Positions 18,760 to 27,595 of a stretch of DNA of 58,145 nt are shown piece after piece. The stretch is from an uncultured Granulosicoccaceae bacterium. GTDB taxonomy: Bacteria; Pseudomonadota; Gammaproteobacteria; Granulosicoccales; Granulosicoccaceae. The stretch covers positions 1 through 58,145 of the forward strand of contig CALLOA010000002.1 in NCBI GenBank assembly GCA_938005265.1, read 5' to 3'. Below the pieces are notes generated by a model. It worked only from the letters and a program-made list of their open reading frames with translations, did not search any database and had not been told where the DNA came from. Position 1 is the stretch's first letter. The number at the start of each line of letters is the position of its first letter. Position numbers and translations under genes: made by a program.

Positions 18760-18905
18760 TTATTAATTGAGTTCGGGTGTATTTATATGGCTTAGGGCAA
18801 TCCTGTAGCCGATGACGTCACAGAGACGATTTACAATATTTAACAAAAAAGTGGACTCTGTTAACACGTGACCGCGCCATTACTACAAGCGGCAGGAGTG
18901 TTGCA

Positions 18906-19136
18906 ATGCGTGAGTTACTTGGCTGTAAACTGCGTGTAGGTACTGCCTATTCGTGGCGTCAGGCAGTTTTGTGTGATGGGCATCTCATTGGCAAAATACG
19001 CGACAAGAAGAAAATCCAGAAATCGGGGTTTCCAAAACAGCGTATATTTGCCTATTCTCACTGTATTGTTCGATGTTCAGCCCGATACTCAGAGTCTGAC
19101 TACGTTATTTTAAGTCAAGCTCCTGCTTTAATTTGA
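18906..19136 (+). CDS. Small basic hypothetical protein
   Basis: 76 aa. The main support is a good ribosome site, AGGAG at 18894-18898, seven bases before the ATG. The product is basic and Cys-containing (four Cys) with no signal or recognisable domain. It lies in an otherwise empty gap between the GH114-like lipoprotein (divergent) and the next lipoprotein. It could be spurious. Confidence 0.3.
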   Translation: MRELLGCKLRVGTAYSWRQAVLCDGHLIGKIRDKKKIQKSGFPKQRIFAYSHCIVRCSARYSESDYVILSQAPALI

Positions 19137-19201
19137 GCCCGATATTTGTGGAGGCTGTTGCGTAAAGAACGCATCTGGTGGTAGTTGAGGAAACAAATAA
19201 A

Positions 19202-19576
19202 TTGTACAAATTTCAGAATAGGCCTTATCCATTCATATCGTTGGTTTTTATGGTTTTGTTTACGTTGTTACTTGGTGCTTGTAACACCAGCGGGCAACCA
19301 AACTACGCACGGGACTTTCAGGCAAAAAATCAGAGAGCGGAGGTCGATGAAAGAGATTTCAGTCTCTCGTCAGCAAATCCAATGGATGGTGCTCTGCAAA
19401 TAGAACTGTTATCCATCAATGAAAAAGGCGAGTTATTGCTGCGCACACAATTTGGCATTGAAAAATTCCGTAAGTTCGATAGAAAACTTCTTAACGGGCA
19501 ATACATTGTATTGCTGGATAGTGATCAGGCTACACAAGAGGCACGTTTAAGGACATGGGCAAAACCAATCCTGTAG
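19202..19576 (+). CDS. Small lipoprotein of unknown function
   Basis: About 124 aa. A basic N-terminus, a hydrophobic segment and LLGAC form a lipoprotein signal, so the mature protein starts at that Cys. I chose the TTG at 19202 because GAGG (19187-19190) lies 11 bases upstream and the resulting peptide begins MYKFQNRPYPF, a normal n-region. A GTG at 19178 in the same frame would add acidic residues. The mature part (QIELLSINEKGELLLRTQFG) is strand-rich. No family recognised. Confidence 0.6.
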   Translation: MYKFQNRPYPFISLVFMVLFTLLLGACNTSGQPNYARDFQAKNQRAEVDERDFSLSSANPMDGALQIELLSINEKGELLLRTQFGIEKFRKFDRKLLNGQYIVLLDSDQATQEARLRTWAKPIL

Positions 19577-19603
19577 GTGATAGCAGTCTCTTGCTTGTAC
19601 AGC

Positions 19604-19637
19604 TATTCAGGAAGCTAATTTATTCAGGAAGCTAATT
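19604..19637 (+). repeat. 17-bp perfect tandem duplication
   Basis: TATTCAGGAAGCTAATT occurs at 19604-19620 and 19621-19637. The second copy forms the end and stop codon of the minus-strand HD-domain gene, so the duplication has supplied its current C-terminal codons. Confidence 0.9.
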
Positions 19638-20190
19638 CGCCAAATTTCGGCTCACGTGAGAAAACCTCTTCTATCATGGGTTTAAAAAACTCCAACGGTT
19701 CGTGTGGGTAGGACGGGTCAAAACAGTTCTGGTCATATTTCTCGCAAAATTCTATGGCTTCTTGATACCAACTTTCATGCGCATATCGTTCCCGGATGTT
19801 CTTATCCAGCCCCATCTGTTCACCATAATAATAAACCTGAAAAACACCGTGAGTGCGCACTATCTGGTAGAGATCATCGGCAACAAACGGCCTTAGAATA
19901 GAGGCTGCCATCTCGCTATGTGTGAAGGGTGCTAACTCATCTCCAATGTCATGGATTAGAGCTGCAATAACGTATTCAACCGGTTTTTTATCGCGAAAGG
20001 CACGGGTAGCCGATTGTAGTGAATGGACGAGTCTGGAGACTTTATATCCGCTCAATGAGTTTTCAAGTTTTTCCAGGCTCTGTTCAATTCGGGCAGGTAG
20101 GCCAGCCGCGTATTGTTTTTCAAGTTCCTCCAGAAACTGGTATTCCTCCGGAGTTCCGTCGGCCATGTTGTTAAAGGATACTGTTTGCAT
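19624..20190 (-). CDS. HD-domain protein resembling mixed-valent di-iron oxygenases (PhnZ/TmpB-like)
   Basis: 188 aa. Metal ligands of an HD domain are readable: H56 (VHSLQSA), H80-D81 (LIHDIGD), H91 (THSEMA), H114 (RTHGVFQ) and D153 (KYDQNCFDP). The H56 to H80 spacing of 24 and the total size match PhnZ-type di-iron oxygenases, which cleave C-P bonds, better than the larger phosphohydrolases. Family members are often annotated simply as HD-domain phosphohydrolase. The N-terminal lid residues that define PhnZ activity cannot be assigned from one sequence. It is divergent from the cyclase-family gene. Oxygenase function is inference. Confidence 0.7.
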   Translation of the reverse strand: MQTVSFNNMADGTPEEYQFLEELEKQYAAGLPARIEQSLEKLENSLSGYKVSRLVHSLQSATRAFRDKKPVEYVIAALIHDIGDELAPFTHSEMAASILRPFVADDLYQIVRTHGVFQVYYYGEQMGLDKNIRERYAHESWYQEAIEFCEKYDQNCFDPSYPHEPLEFFKPMIEEVFSREPKFGELAS

Positions 20191-20203
20191 CGGCTTGTCC
20201 TCT

Positions 20204-20227
20204 TTGCGTTGTTGATTGCGTTGTTGT
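20204..20227 (+). repeat. 12-bp tandem duplication upstream of the HD gene
   Basis: TTGCGTTGTTGA at 20204-20215 is followed by TTGCGTTGTTGT at 20216-20227 (11 of 12 identical). It lies just 5' of the minus-strand HD gene and may overlap its leader. Confidence 0.8.
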
Positions 20228-20401
20228 TTGCATGATTTTCAGACTGATTTTCTTGTTTTTGATTGTATACGCCGAATAAAAAACTGTCAGTATCAATGCT
20301 ATCCAGCCTAATGACATTTGGTCGTGTTCCTCAAATTTTTCAAACAACCGTTTCGAGCAACTTGTGTATTATGATAGCCGTTGTTAACCATGGAGTAGAC
20401 T

Positions 20402-21067
20402 ATGCAGGTCCTTGATTTGTCAATGCCCATTGAAACAGGGCATATCCGGTGGCCGGTTGAACGAGGAGTTAAGGGTTCTTTCACCAACAATGACTTGTTT
20501 GAAGTCAGCTGGCTCCATACTACCTGTCATGGTTTTACTCATGTTGATGCGCCAAGCCATATGGTGCCAGGAGGGCAGACTTTAAGCGACTTAGATCTCG
20601 GAAAAGTCGTGGGGCATGCGGCTGTAATCGATATAAGCGACATCAAGCCGGAGCAAGCGGTGACGCCCGAGTTGCTGCAAAAGCGTGGTGATCACCTGGC
20701 CGTGGGTGATATTCTTGTTTTCAAGTCATGCTGGTACAACCAAGAGGACTATCGCACCGAAAACTATTGGCGAAAAGCGCCCTATCTGAGCCGCACGGCC
20801 TGTGAATGGATCCTCGCCCGGCAGCCATCAGCTGTCGCTTTTGATTTTCCGCAAGATTGGTCGATCAGGCGATTGTTAGACGGAGTAGTGCTACCCATAG
20901 AAGAGCACGTCTCGCATGATGTGCTACTGCGCAACAACATAACGTTAATTGAATATCTGATTAACACGCAAGAATTAAATTCCGATCGGACTTTTCTTTG
21001 CGCACAGCCTTTGTCTTTACCATCGGCCGACGGTGCACCGGCAAGAGTAGTCGCGATAGATTTCTGA
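20402..21067 (+). CDS. Cyclase family protein (kynurenine formamidase-like metal hydrolase)
   Basis: 221 aa, the normal size. The family metal-binding signature HxxTHxDxPxH is seen as H43-G-F-T-H47-V-D49-A-P-S-H53. AFDFPQDWSI and a late EHVSHDVLL (active-site His/Glu region) follow. Relatives include KynB, isatin hydrolase and polyketide cyclases, all zinc or manganese hydrolases of amides or lactams. The particular substrate is open. The Gln/Trp-specific residues of KynB are not obvious. The gene starts at the ATG at 20402 and converges on tupA. Confidence 0.85.
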   Translation: MQVLDLSMPIETGHIRWPVERGVKGSFTNNDLFEVSWLHTTCHGFTHVDAPSHMVPGGQTLSDLDLGKVVGHAAVIDISDIKPEQAVTPELLQKRGDHLAVGDILVFKSCWYNQEDYRTENYWRKAPYLSRTACEWILARQPSAVAFDFPQDWSIRRLLDGVVLPIEEHVSHDVLLRNNITLIEYLINTQELNSDRTFLCAQPLSLPSADGAPARVVAIDF

Positions 21068-21097
21068 TAATTTCTGATATTTTATACGCTGCAATTA

Positions 21098-21925
21098 TTA
21101 TATGTTGGCATTTGGAAAGAACAGTTGCTGGTTGTCACGCTTGTAAGCACCTATGGCAAACTGGCCTTTTTCCGATAGCAGCCAGTCAATCAACTGTTGC
21201 CCTTCAATACTATTCACCTCCGGGCACTTCTGCTGGTTCACCAATATGACGCCGTATTGATTAAATAACAGGTCATCACCTTCAGTCATGATTTGAAAAT
21301 CCGACTTGTTGCCGAAGCTTATCCAGGTTGCCCGGTCGGTCAACACATAAGCGCCAAGCCCCACCGCGGTATTGAGCGTAGCTCCCATTCCAGAGCCGGT
21401 TGAGCGATACCATTTCTGTTCTTTTCCATCTGGTGCCATTCCGGCAAGTTGCCACAATGAGATTTCCTTCTTGTGTGTGCCAGAATCATCTCCACGTGAA
21501 GCAAACATTGATTTCGTTTTGCCGATTTTTTCAAGCGCTTTAACCACATCTTTTGAACCGTGAATGCCCGCGGGATCCTCAGGTGGACCCACGACAATGA
21601 AATCGTTGTACATCAGGTCGGAGCGGTCGATGCCATAGCCATCCTTTACAAATTGTTCCTCTGCCTCTTTTGCGTGAACCAGCAGGATGTCGGCATCGCA
21701 ATTTCGCGCATTTCTGATTGCTTGTCCTGTACCCACAGCAACTACTTTCACTTGTATGCCTGTTTGCGCTTCAAACAGAGGCAGCAGATATTTATAGAGG
21801 CCGGAGTTCGCTGTGGATGTTGTTGACTGTACAAGCAATGAAGCAGCTATCGACTGGCCGCTTAACAGCAAAGTTGCTAAAACCATTCCAAAGGTTGCCA
21901 ACGGACTACGTGTAGACCTAATCAT
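21098..21925 (-). CDS. tupA: Tungstate ABC transporter, substrate-binding protein
   Basis: 275 aa with an N-terminal export signal (LATLLLSGQSIAA). The mature start LLVQSTTSTANSGL holds the TTTS-like oxyanion site of TupA. AVGTGQAIRNARNCDADILLVHA and SRGDDSGTHKKE are the further anion-contact signatures that separate TupA from ModA. It captures tungstate in the periplasm. It is the last gene of a minus-strand operon after the permease and ATPase, 60 bp below tupC, an unusual gene order compared with the common A-B-C. Confidence 0.92.
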   Translation of the reverse strand: MIRSTRSPLATFGMVLATLLLSGQSIAASLLVQSTTSTANSGLYKYLLPLFEAQTGIQVKVVAVGTGQAIRNARNCDADILLVHAKEAEEQFVKDGYGIDRSDLMYNDFIVVGPPEDPAGIHGSKDVVKALEKIGKTKSMFASRGDDSGTHKKEISLWQLAGMAPDGKEQKWYRSTGSGMGATLNTAVGLGAYVLTDRATWISFGNKSDFQIMTEGDDLLFNQYGVILVNQQKCPEVNSIEGQQLIDWLLSEKGQFAIGAYKRDNQQLFFPNANI

Positions 21926-21985
21926 CAGTTTCTCAGTAATTCGCTACGTGTCGTAGCTGACGGTTTAATCGGATGTTTCTCACGT

Positions 21986-22798
21986 TCATGGTAGCCTTCC
22001 TTCCAGGTAAGCAAGTGCTTCATGTGATTGTGGATTTTCAAAAAAAGCATTTGCCGGTGCAAGCTCCGCAAGTCTGCCATTACTCATGAACAGTACCTCA
22101 CCAGCCAATCGTCTGGCTTGGCCGATGTCGTGTGTAACCAGGATAATCTTCGTGCCACGGCGGCGCGCATCCATGACTATATCTTCTATGGCTCTGACCG
22201 ATGCAGGATCAAGGCTGGAGGTCGCTTCGTCCAGAAACAAGACATCCGGTTCATTTGCCAGTGCCCGGCCCAGAGCCAAACGCTGTTGTTCGCCACCGGA
22301 GAGCTTTCTGGCTGGCCTTTGCGCCAGATGCGCAAGACCGACATGCTCTAATAACTCGGTTGCCCGGGATCTGTCGTGAATGCCGTAGTTTTCCAGAACA
22401 AATCGCACGTTGTCGACCACACTGCGACGTAACAATACAGGTTTCTGGAACACCATGGCCTGTTTGCGCCTGATGGCCAGATTGCAGGGTCGACCATTCC
22501 ACAGCACTTCGCCACGGGAAGGTTTGATCATGCCATGCAACAGACGTAGCAGCAGGCTTTTACCAGCACCATTGAATCCAAGTACAACTGTGATATCAGT
22601 TCTGGACAGGCTCAGACTGACGTCGTCAATCAATATTCTTTCATTGATACTGTATTGCAAATAACGGCAGGTGAGAGCATGTTGTGAAGAATCAGCCGTT
22701 GTTGTGTCATTGGATGACGGCAGGTTCCTGTTCTGAAGCTCATTTGTTTCAACGACTTCAACTTTGCGAGGTCTTCGTGAGGGGACAAGTCGTAGCAT
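21986..22798 (-). CDS. tupC: Tungstate ABC transporter, ATP-binding protein
   Basis: 270 aa. Walker A GFNGAGKS, signature LSGGEQQRLALGRALA, Walker B VLFLDEATSSLD and the switch His in LVTHD are all intact. About 45 hydrophilic residues precede the canonical fold (LTCRYLQYSI), so translation may begin later than the ATG at 22798. It starts eight bases after the permease stop, implying translational coupling. It energises tungstate import with TupB. Confidence 0.9.
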   Translation of the reverse strand: MLRLVPSRRPRKVEVVETNELQNRNLPSSNDTTTADSSQHALTCRYLQYSINERILIDDVSLSLSRTDITVVLGFNGAGKSLLLRLLHGMIKPSRGEVLWNGRPCNLAIRRKQAMVFQKPVLLRRSVVDNVRFVLENYGIHDRSRATELLEHVGLAHLAQRPARKLSGGEQQRLALGRALANEPDVLFLDEATSSLDPASVRAIEDIVMDARRRGTKIILVTHDIGQARRLAGEVLFMSNGRLAELAPANAFFENPQSHEALAYLEGRLP

Positions 22799-22806
22799 CA
22801 GTGGTC

Positions 22807-23514
22807 TTAGGCGTAGCCAAGCCGGGTTGCAGATAGCCGCAGTGTCGACACCATGGCATTGACAAGCAGCGATAGCAGTAAGAGGATGATGCCCAGCGCC
22901 AGAGCCATGTCAAGGTTTCCTTTGGATGTTTCAAGGGCAATTGCTGTGGTCATGACACGGGTAAAATGCTCGATGTTTCCGCCAACGATAATAATCGCGC
23001 CCACTTCGGAGACGGAACGGCCAAAGCCTGCCAGGGCTACCGTGATGAGTGAATAGCGTCCATCCCACAGAATGGCTCTAACGGTTGCCATGCTTGATAA
23101 GGCAAATGAATCAAATTGTTCACGATATTCCTGGTAGAGATCTTCAAGTAATTGACGTGAAAGTGCAGCAATGATGGGGGTGATTAAAAGGACTTGCGCA
23201 ATGATCATCGCACTGGGGCTGTAGAGCAACCCGAGCCAGCCAAAGGGACCTGCGCGAGATAGGCTCAGGTAAACAATCAGGCCAACGACTACCGGTGGCA
23301 AGCTCATCAGTGAGTTCATCAAAACAATCACGGCGCTACGGCCGGGAAAGTCTTTAACGGCGACGAATGCGCCAAACATCATGCCGCTCACACATGCAAT
23401 CGCTGTGGCAATCAGGCTGATATGTAAAGAGAGTGTGATTATCTCAAACAGATCCGCATCAAAATCAAGGATCAGCCGCATCGCAAGCGCAAATGATTGT
23501 CCTAGGTCTTGCAT
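22807..23514 (-). CDS. tupB: Tungstate ABC transporter, permease
   Basis: About 235 aa with five to six hydrophobic helices and the EAA-like loop YQEYREQFDSFALS...ILWDGRYSLITVALAGFGR that docks the ATPase. The frame is open upstream to an ATG at 23586. I chose the ATG at 23514 (MQDLGQSFALAM) because TupB homologues start with this amphipathic segment just before the first membrane helix. The 24 extra residues are not family-like, and the upstream stretch contains a regular direct repeat. This is the first gene of the tup operon. Confidence 0.88.
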   Translation of the reverse strand: MQDLGQSFALAMRLILDFDADLFEIITLSLHISLIATAIACVSGMMFGAFVAVKDFPGRSAVIVLMNSLMSLPPVVVGLIVYLSLSRAGPFGWLGLLYSPSAMIIAQVLLITPIIAALSRQLLEDLYQEYREQFDSFALSSMATVRAILWDGRYSLITVALAGFGRSVSEVGAIIIVGGNIEHFTRVMTTAIALETSKGNLDMALALGIILLLLSLLVNAMVSTLRLSATRLGYA

Positions 23515-23525
23515 AGTTATTCGAA

Positions 23526-23555
23526 AATTACGTAACGAAAACACATAATTACGTA
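23526..23555 (-). promoter_or_regulatory. Paired direct repeat upstream of tupB
   Basis: AATTACGTA occurs at 23526-23534 and again at 23547-23555 (plus-strand reading), exactly 21 bp apart, about two helical turns. It lies 12-41 bp before the preferred tupB start. Such spacing suits two copies of a DNA-binding domain on one face. A tungstate- or molybdate-responsive repressor is the obvious guess but the site does not match the E. coli ModE box. Confidence 0.5.
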
Positions 23556-23714
23556 GCATAATGCCCAGCGCAAATCGGATATGCAAGCCACTAAGGCCTG
23601 CAGGTTACAATAACCGGGACCAGTTGGGCTTATGTTGGCTGAGCCTTGAGTAGCAAGCCTGAAAAAGCCCCTTTAGAGTCTGTTCAATTGCCAGCCGTAG
23701 ATAAATAAAAACTA

Positions 23715-24803
23715 ATGAAAACAATAGGATATGGTCTTGTCGGCTGTGGAATGATGGGCCGGGAGCACATTGCTAACGTTAACTTGCTCGACGCCACCAG
23801 AGTTGTAGCGATTTTTGAACCTGATGCTTCGATGCGTGCTGCGGCGCAGGTTCTGGCACCTGATGCTGTGTTCTGTGACTCGGTTGAAGATTTGCTGGAA
23901 TTCCAAGGTTTGGATTGCCTGATTATAACCAGCCCGAATTTTACTCATGTTGATCACCTCAGGAAAATTGCTGCACTGCGCCCCCTTCCTGTGCTGGTTG
24001 AAAAGCCACTGTATACCGATCCGTCAGATGCTGATGCGATCAAGGACCTGATACGTGACTTCAAAGCACCTGTCTGGGTCGCCATGGAATACCGGTATAT
24101 GCCGCCGCTAGCCGAATTTATCCGGCAGGCAGCTGAGGTAACCGGTGGTATCACTATGCTGTCAATTCGCGAGCACCGTTTCCCGTTCCTTGAGAAGGTT
24201 AACGACTGGAATCGATTCAACCGTTATTCGGGTGGCACGCTGGTTGAGAAATGTTGCCATTTCTTTGATTTAATGCGCTTACTTGTTACCTCGGAGCCCG
24301 TCAATGTCATGGCCAGCGCGAGTCAGGCGCATAATCATCTTGATGAGAAATATGAGGGTGAGGTGCCTGACATCATCGACAACGCATATACGATAGTCGA
24401 GTTTGAAAATGGCTCCAGAGCCATGCTTGAGTTGTGCATGTTTGCTGAAGGATCACTCTATCAGGAACACATCACAGCTGTCGGACCCAAAGGTAAAATC
24501 GAGTGCCTGATACCCGGCCCGACACGATTCTGGCCACAGAATCTGGGAGCGCCACCAGTGCCGAAAATCGTCATTAGCCCGCGTGCAAAGCCCGGGCAAA
24601 TAACACTGGATATCCCCGTTGACCCGGAATTGCTGATGGCAGGAGATCATCACGGTTCAACCTATTACCAGCATCAGAAGTTTCAGCAGGTTGTGCTGGG
24701 TAATGCAGACCCTGAAGTTACTCTGGAAGATGGCTTGCGGGCTGTTGCCATGGGGATTGCTGCTCAAGTGTCAGCTGCTACCCATCAGATGCAACAGCTC
24801 TAG
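23715..24803 (+). CDS. Gfo/Idh/MocA family oxidoreductase
   Basis: 362 aa. The Rossmann start GYGLVGCGMMGREH binds NAD(P) and VEKPLYTDPSDADA holds the EKP lysine of the family. The C-terminal half is the open-sheet substrate domain (GGTLVEKCCHFFDLMR, with the catalytic His region). Members oxidise sugars, inositols or similar polyols. Substrate unknown. It is divergent from tupB and is followed 40 bp later by a MATE transporter on the same strand. Confidence 0.88.
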   Translation: MKTIGYGLVGCGMMGREHIANVNLLDATRVVAIFEPDASMRAAAQVLAPDAVFCDSVEDLLEFQGLDCLIITSPNFTHVDHLRKIAALRPLPVLVEKPLYTDPSDADAIKDLIRDFKAPVWVAMEYRYMPPLAEFIRQAAEVTGGITMLSIREHRFPFLEKVNDWNRFNRYSGGTLVEKCCHFFDLMRLLVTSEPVNVMASASQAHNHLDEKYEGEVPDIIDNAYTIVEFENGSRAMLELCMFAEGSLYQEHITAVGPKGKIECLIPGPTRFWPQNLGAPPVPKIVISPRAKPGQITLDIPVDPELLMAGDHHGSTYYQHQKFQQVVLGNADPEVTLEDGLRAVAMGIAAQVSAATHQMQQL

Positions 24804-24843
24804 CCGATCGTTTTCGTCTCACTAAAAGAGATACGCTCTGCGA

Positions 24844-26205
24844 ATGCCCAAGCGGCAGATTAACAAGCGGGTCATTGTTGGTGCACCAATAGCGCGCACC
24901 ATGTTCACGCTGGCTGTTCCCAGCCTGTGCATGTCTATTTTGTTCTCGGCTGTGTTTGCAGTTGAAGCGGCTTTTGTGGCAATGGCAGGCACGCAGGCAC
25001 TGGCAGCTGTAGCCGTAGTGTTTCCAATGGTTATGCTATCGGCGATGTGGTCGGGTGGGGCATTTGGTGGTGCGATTGCCGGAGCAGCAGCGCGGGCAAG
25101 TGGTGCCGAGGATGACGAGCGACTTGATACCATTGTTACTGCAGCTTTCTGTGTTGCAGTGGTGGGTAGTCTGGTGACTTATGTGGTCTTTTTGTTGTCG
25201 GTGTCAACGATAGTTTTTTTTTCGACCACAGATAGGGTGGTTGCAGAAGCGGCAACTACCTATGCGAGCATCGTCATACCTGGCCTTGCTCTATTCTGGT
25301 TTCTTAACACCATCAGCTCAATATTACGTGGCTGTGGTGATATTGTGAGGCCGGCAATTTGCTGGGCTGTGCAATTGCTAGCTTACGTTCTTATTGCACT
25401 GGTTTTGATAGTTCCCCACAGGAGTAACACCCACGATGCCATGACCGGCGCGGCATGGACTATGAATCTGTCTTTGTTGGTGGGCGTGATCGCAATGGCA
25501 TTCGCCTATTGGCAATCAGGTAGACGGTCTGTTCCGGGTGCAGGTTCGTTTGATGTAAATGTCACTCTGCAAATATTCAGGAAAGGGCTGTTGGCAGGGT
25601 CACAGTCGCTGATGACAATTGCTTATGCTTTTGTGGCTACAGCTCTGTTCTCTCGCTACGGCGTTGAATGGCTGGCGGGCTACGGAATGGCGGTAAGACT
25701 TGAACTAATCCTGATGCCACTGGTTTTTGGAATAGGTATGGTTCTTATCCCTATGTGTGGCGCTTATCTGGGAGCGGCAAGACGTGCAGATGCAATAAGA
25801 ATTGCCTGGTATGGGGTCATTCTGAACTTTGTAATTATCACCGCCTTGGGTTTGATTGTTGCCTGGCAGCCGCAATGGTGGTGTGGCACTCCTGTGCAGG
25901 GCTCAAGTGTCGGAAATTATTGTCAGCAATCTCTGCAAATCATCGCTCCAACCTACGGGATCTTCGCAATCGGTTTGACTTGCTATATTGCGAGCCAGGC
26001 TCTTGATACGCTTCATGTCCCTGTGATTGGAGCATTTTTGCGTCTCGCTATCGTCGCTTCGGGCTTTTTGCTGGTTCAAGCTGACACAGAACCGCATCAC
26101 CTCTTATGGCTCATAGCACTAGCAGTAACGGTCTATGGCGTTAGCATTGCAACCATGTTGTATGCTGGCCCTTGGTCTGTTAAAGAAAAACAAAAAATTC
26201 GTTGA
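24844..26205 (+). CDS. MATE family efflux transporter
   Basis: 453 aa with 12 hydrophobic helices in two homologous halves. PKRQINKRVIVGAPIARTMFTLAVP and the first-helix sequence LCMSILFSAVFAVEAAFVA resemble NorM/DinF-like multidrug and toxin extrusion proteins. It exchanges Na+ or H+ for an organic cation across the inner membrane. The substrate is not readable. Starts 40 bp after the oxidoreductase. Confidence 0.85.
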   Translation: MPKRQINKRVIVGAPIARTMFTLAVPSLCMSILFSAVFAVEAAFVAMAGTQALAAVAVVFPMVMLSAMWSGGAFGGAIAGAAARASGAEDDERLDTIVTAAFCVAVVGSLVTYVVFLLSVSTIVFFSTTDRVVAEAATTYASIVIPGLALFWFLNTISSILRGCGDIVRPAICWAVQLLAYVLIALVLIVPHRSNTHDAMTGAAWTMNLSLLVGVIAMAFAYWQSGRRSVPGAGSFDVNVTLQIFRKGLLAGSQSLMTIAYAFVATALFSRYGVEWLAGYGMAVRLELILMPLVFGIGMVLIPMCGAYLGAARRADAIRIAWYGVILNFVIITALGLIVAWQPQWWCGTPVQGSSVGNYCQQSLQIIAPTYGIFAIGLTCYIASQALDTLHVPVIGAFLRLAIVASGFLLVQADTEPHHLLWLIALAVTVYGVSIATMLYAGPWSVKEKQKIR

Positions 26206-26233
26206 AGCTAGATAGTCAGATGAAGGTGAATGA

Positions 26234-26256
26234 CGAGTTGTCAAACTAACAACTCG
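26234..26256. terminator. Bidirectional stem-loop between convergent genes
   Basis: CGAGTTGT (26234-26241) pairs with ACAACTCG (26249-26256) around a 7-nt loop. It overlaps the stop codon of the minus-strand aminotransferase and lies 28 bp after the MATE stop. Position between converging genes suggests a terminator although U-runs are short on both sides. Confidence 0.5.
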
Positions 26257-27508
26257 CTGCGGCTGTTTTAATTGCGTTGGCTGTCTGTTCCAGATCCTCT
26301 TCAGTCAATGCGAGGCAGGGGTAGCATTTACCGGGCGATTTTAATATACCGTGTTCACGCAAGGTATGATTGAATCGCTCATTTTTTTCGTGATCAACTG
26401 CAAGCCAGGAGCGGTAGTTGTGTACTTCGTTTTCAGTAAATACAATATCAAAAAGCGACGAATGCCCGAGAATCTGGTGATCATGTCCTTGTTCACGCAA
26501 CGCCTGAGAAAACAGGCTTTGTAATTTCTCGCCGGTTGCGTGAAGTTTCTCGTAGGTTCCTTTGCGGCGTAAAATTTCCATGGTTTTCAGACCGGCAACT
26601 GCAGCGATCGGATTGCCTGAAAGTGTGCCCAACTGCATAAGCCACGCATCAGCACCGACGGTTGATTTATCAAAATGCTTCATGATGTCCTGGCGTCCGG
26701 CAATAGCTGCCAGCGGAAAACCGCCCCCGATGATCTTTCCCAGTGTGCACACGTCCGGGGTGACGCCGTAAGCTTCCTGTGCTCCGCCATAGGCAAGCCT
26801 GAACCCAGTAACGATCTCATCAAATATAAGTACTATGGAGCGTTTGGTGCATTCCTCACGCAAGGCCTGCAGAAAACCAGGTAAAGGTGCAATGATGCGC
26901 TGTAGTGGCTCAACTATGATAGCTGCAACCTCTTTTTCGTATTCATCCAGTAGAGCGCGAACCGTGTCAATATCGTTGAAAGGCGCAATCAGCATGTTAT
27001 CGCGTACGCTTTCAGGGATGCCTGCACTGTCGGGTACTGCAAGCGGGAAATTAGCCGGTTTTGCAGGTGCCAGGCTCATCTGTGCTTCCGCACACATACC
27101 GTGATATCCACCTTCAAATTTCATGATCTTCTCTCGACCCGTATAGGCACGAGCCAGGCGCATGGCATACATATCTGCTTCACCGCCCGAAGTCACATAG
27201 CGCACCTGATCGGCGCAGGCCATGGCACTACAAATTTCCTCAGCTAATTCTATTCCAGCCGCGTTGTTAGTGAAAAAAGTCAATCCCTTGCCTATTTGAG
27301 ACTGGATGGTGTCAATAACTTCCGGGTGCCCGTGTCCCAGTAGCATCGGTCCGGAACCAATCAGATAGTCTATGTATTCCTTGCCATCCTCGTCATGAAC
27401 GCGTGAGCCTTTTCCATCACGTATGAAAAGTGCAGGGTCAAAATTTCCGAAGCCACCGCCGGGTAGCACTGCCTGTGCACGAGTTATCCAATCCTTGTTT
27501 GTATTCAT
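26246..27508 (-). CDS. Class III aminotransferase (glutamate-1-semialdehyde aminomutase-like)
   Basis: 420 aa. PLP site: YVTSGGEADMYAMRLARA, FDEIVTGFR (D230) and the Schiff-base lysine K258 in GKIIGGGFPLAA. The overall sequence resembles HemL and the many aspartate aminotransferase family relatives used in catabolism. As it sits with an alcohol dehydrogenase and a 2-hydroxyacid dehydrogenase it is probably a catabolic transaminase, not the tetrapyrrole enzyme. First in translation order is the 2-hydroxyacid dehydrogenase at 29779. This one is last of the three minus-strand genes. Confidence 0.87.
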   Translation of the reverse strand: MNTNKDWITRAQAVLPGGGFGNFDPALFIRDGKGSRVHDEDGKEYIDYLIGSGPMLLGHGHPEVIDTIQSQIGKGLTFFTNNAAGIELAEEICSAMACADQVRYVTSGGEADMYAMRLARAYTGREKIMKFEGGYHGMCAEAQMSLAPAKPANFPLAVPDSAGIPESVRDNMLIAPFNDIDTVRALLDEYEKEVAAIIVEPLQRIIAPLPGFLQALREECTKRSIVLIFDEIVTGFRLAYGGAQEAYGVTPDVCTLGKIIGGGFPLAAIAGRQDIMKHFDKSTVGADAWLMQLGTLSGNPIAAVAGLKTMEILRRKGTYEKLHATGEKLQSLFSQALREQGHDHQILGHSSLFDIVFTENEVHNYRSWLAVDHEKNERFNHTLREHGILKSPGKCYPCLALTEEDLEQTANAIKTAAASC

Positions 27509-27595
27509 GTTAGCTCCTGACTAATGGATGTTAAGCTCGCTTTCTATTGAGGGTACGCCAATATCGGTTAAACAGTTATCGATTCACAGTGACAT

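Noticed and set aside
26246..27508. HemL, the tetrapyrrole glutamate-1-semialdehyde aminomutase
   Set aside because: Sequence is HemL-like but the gene sits with catabolic dehydrogenases, and relatives with this context are usually catabolic transaminases. The true hemL would normally be isolated or with haem genes.
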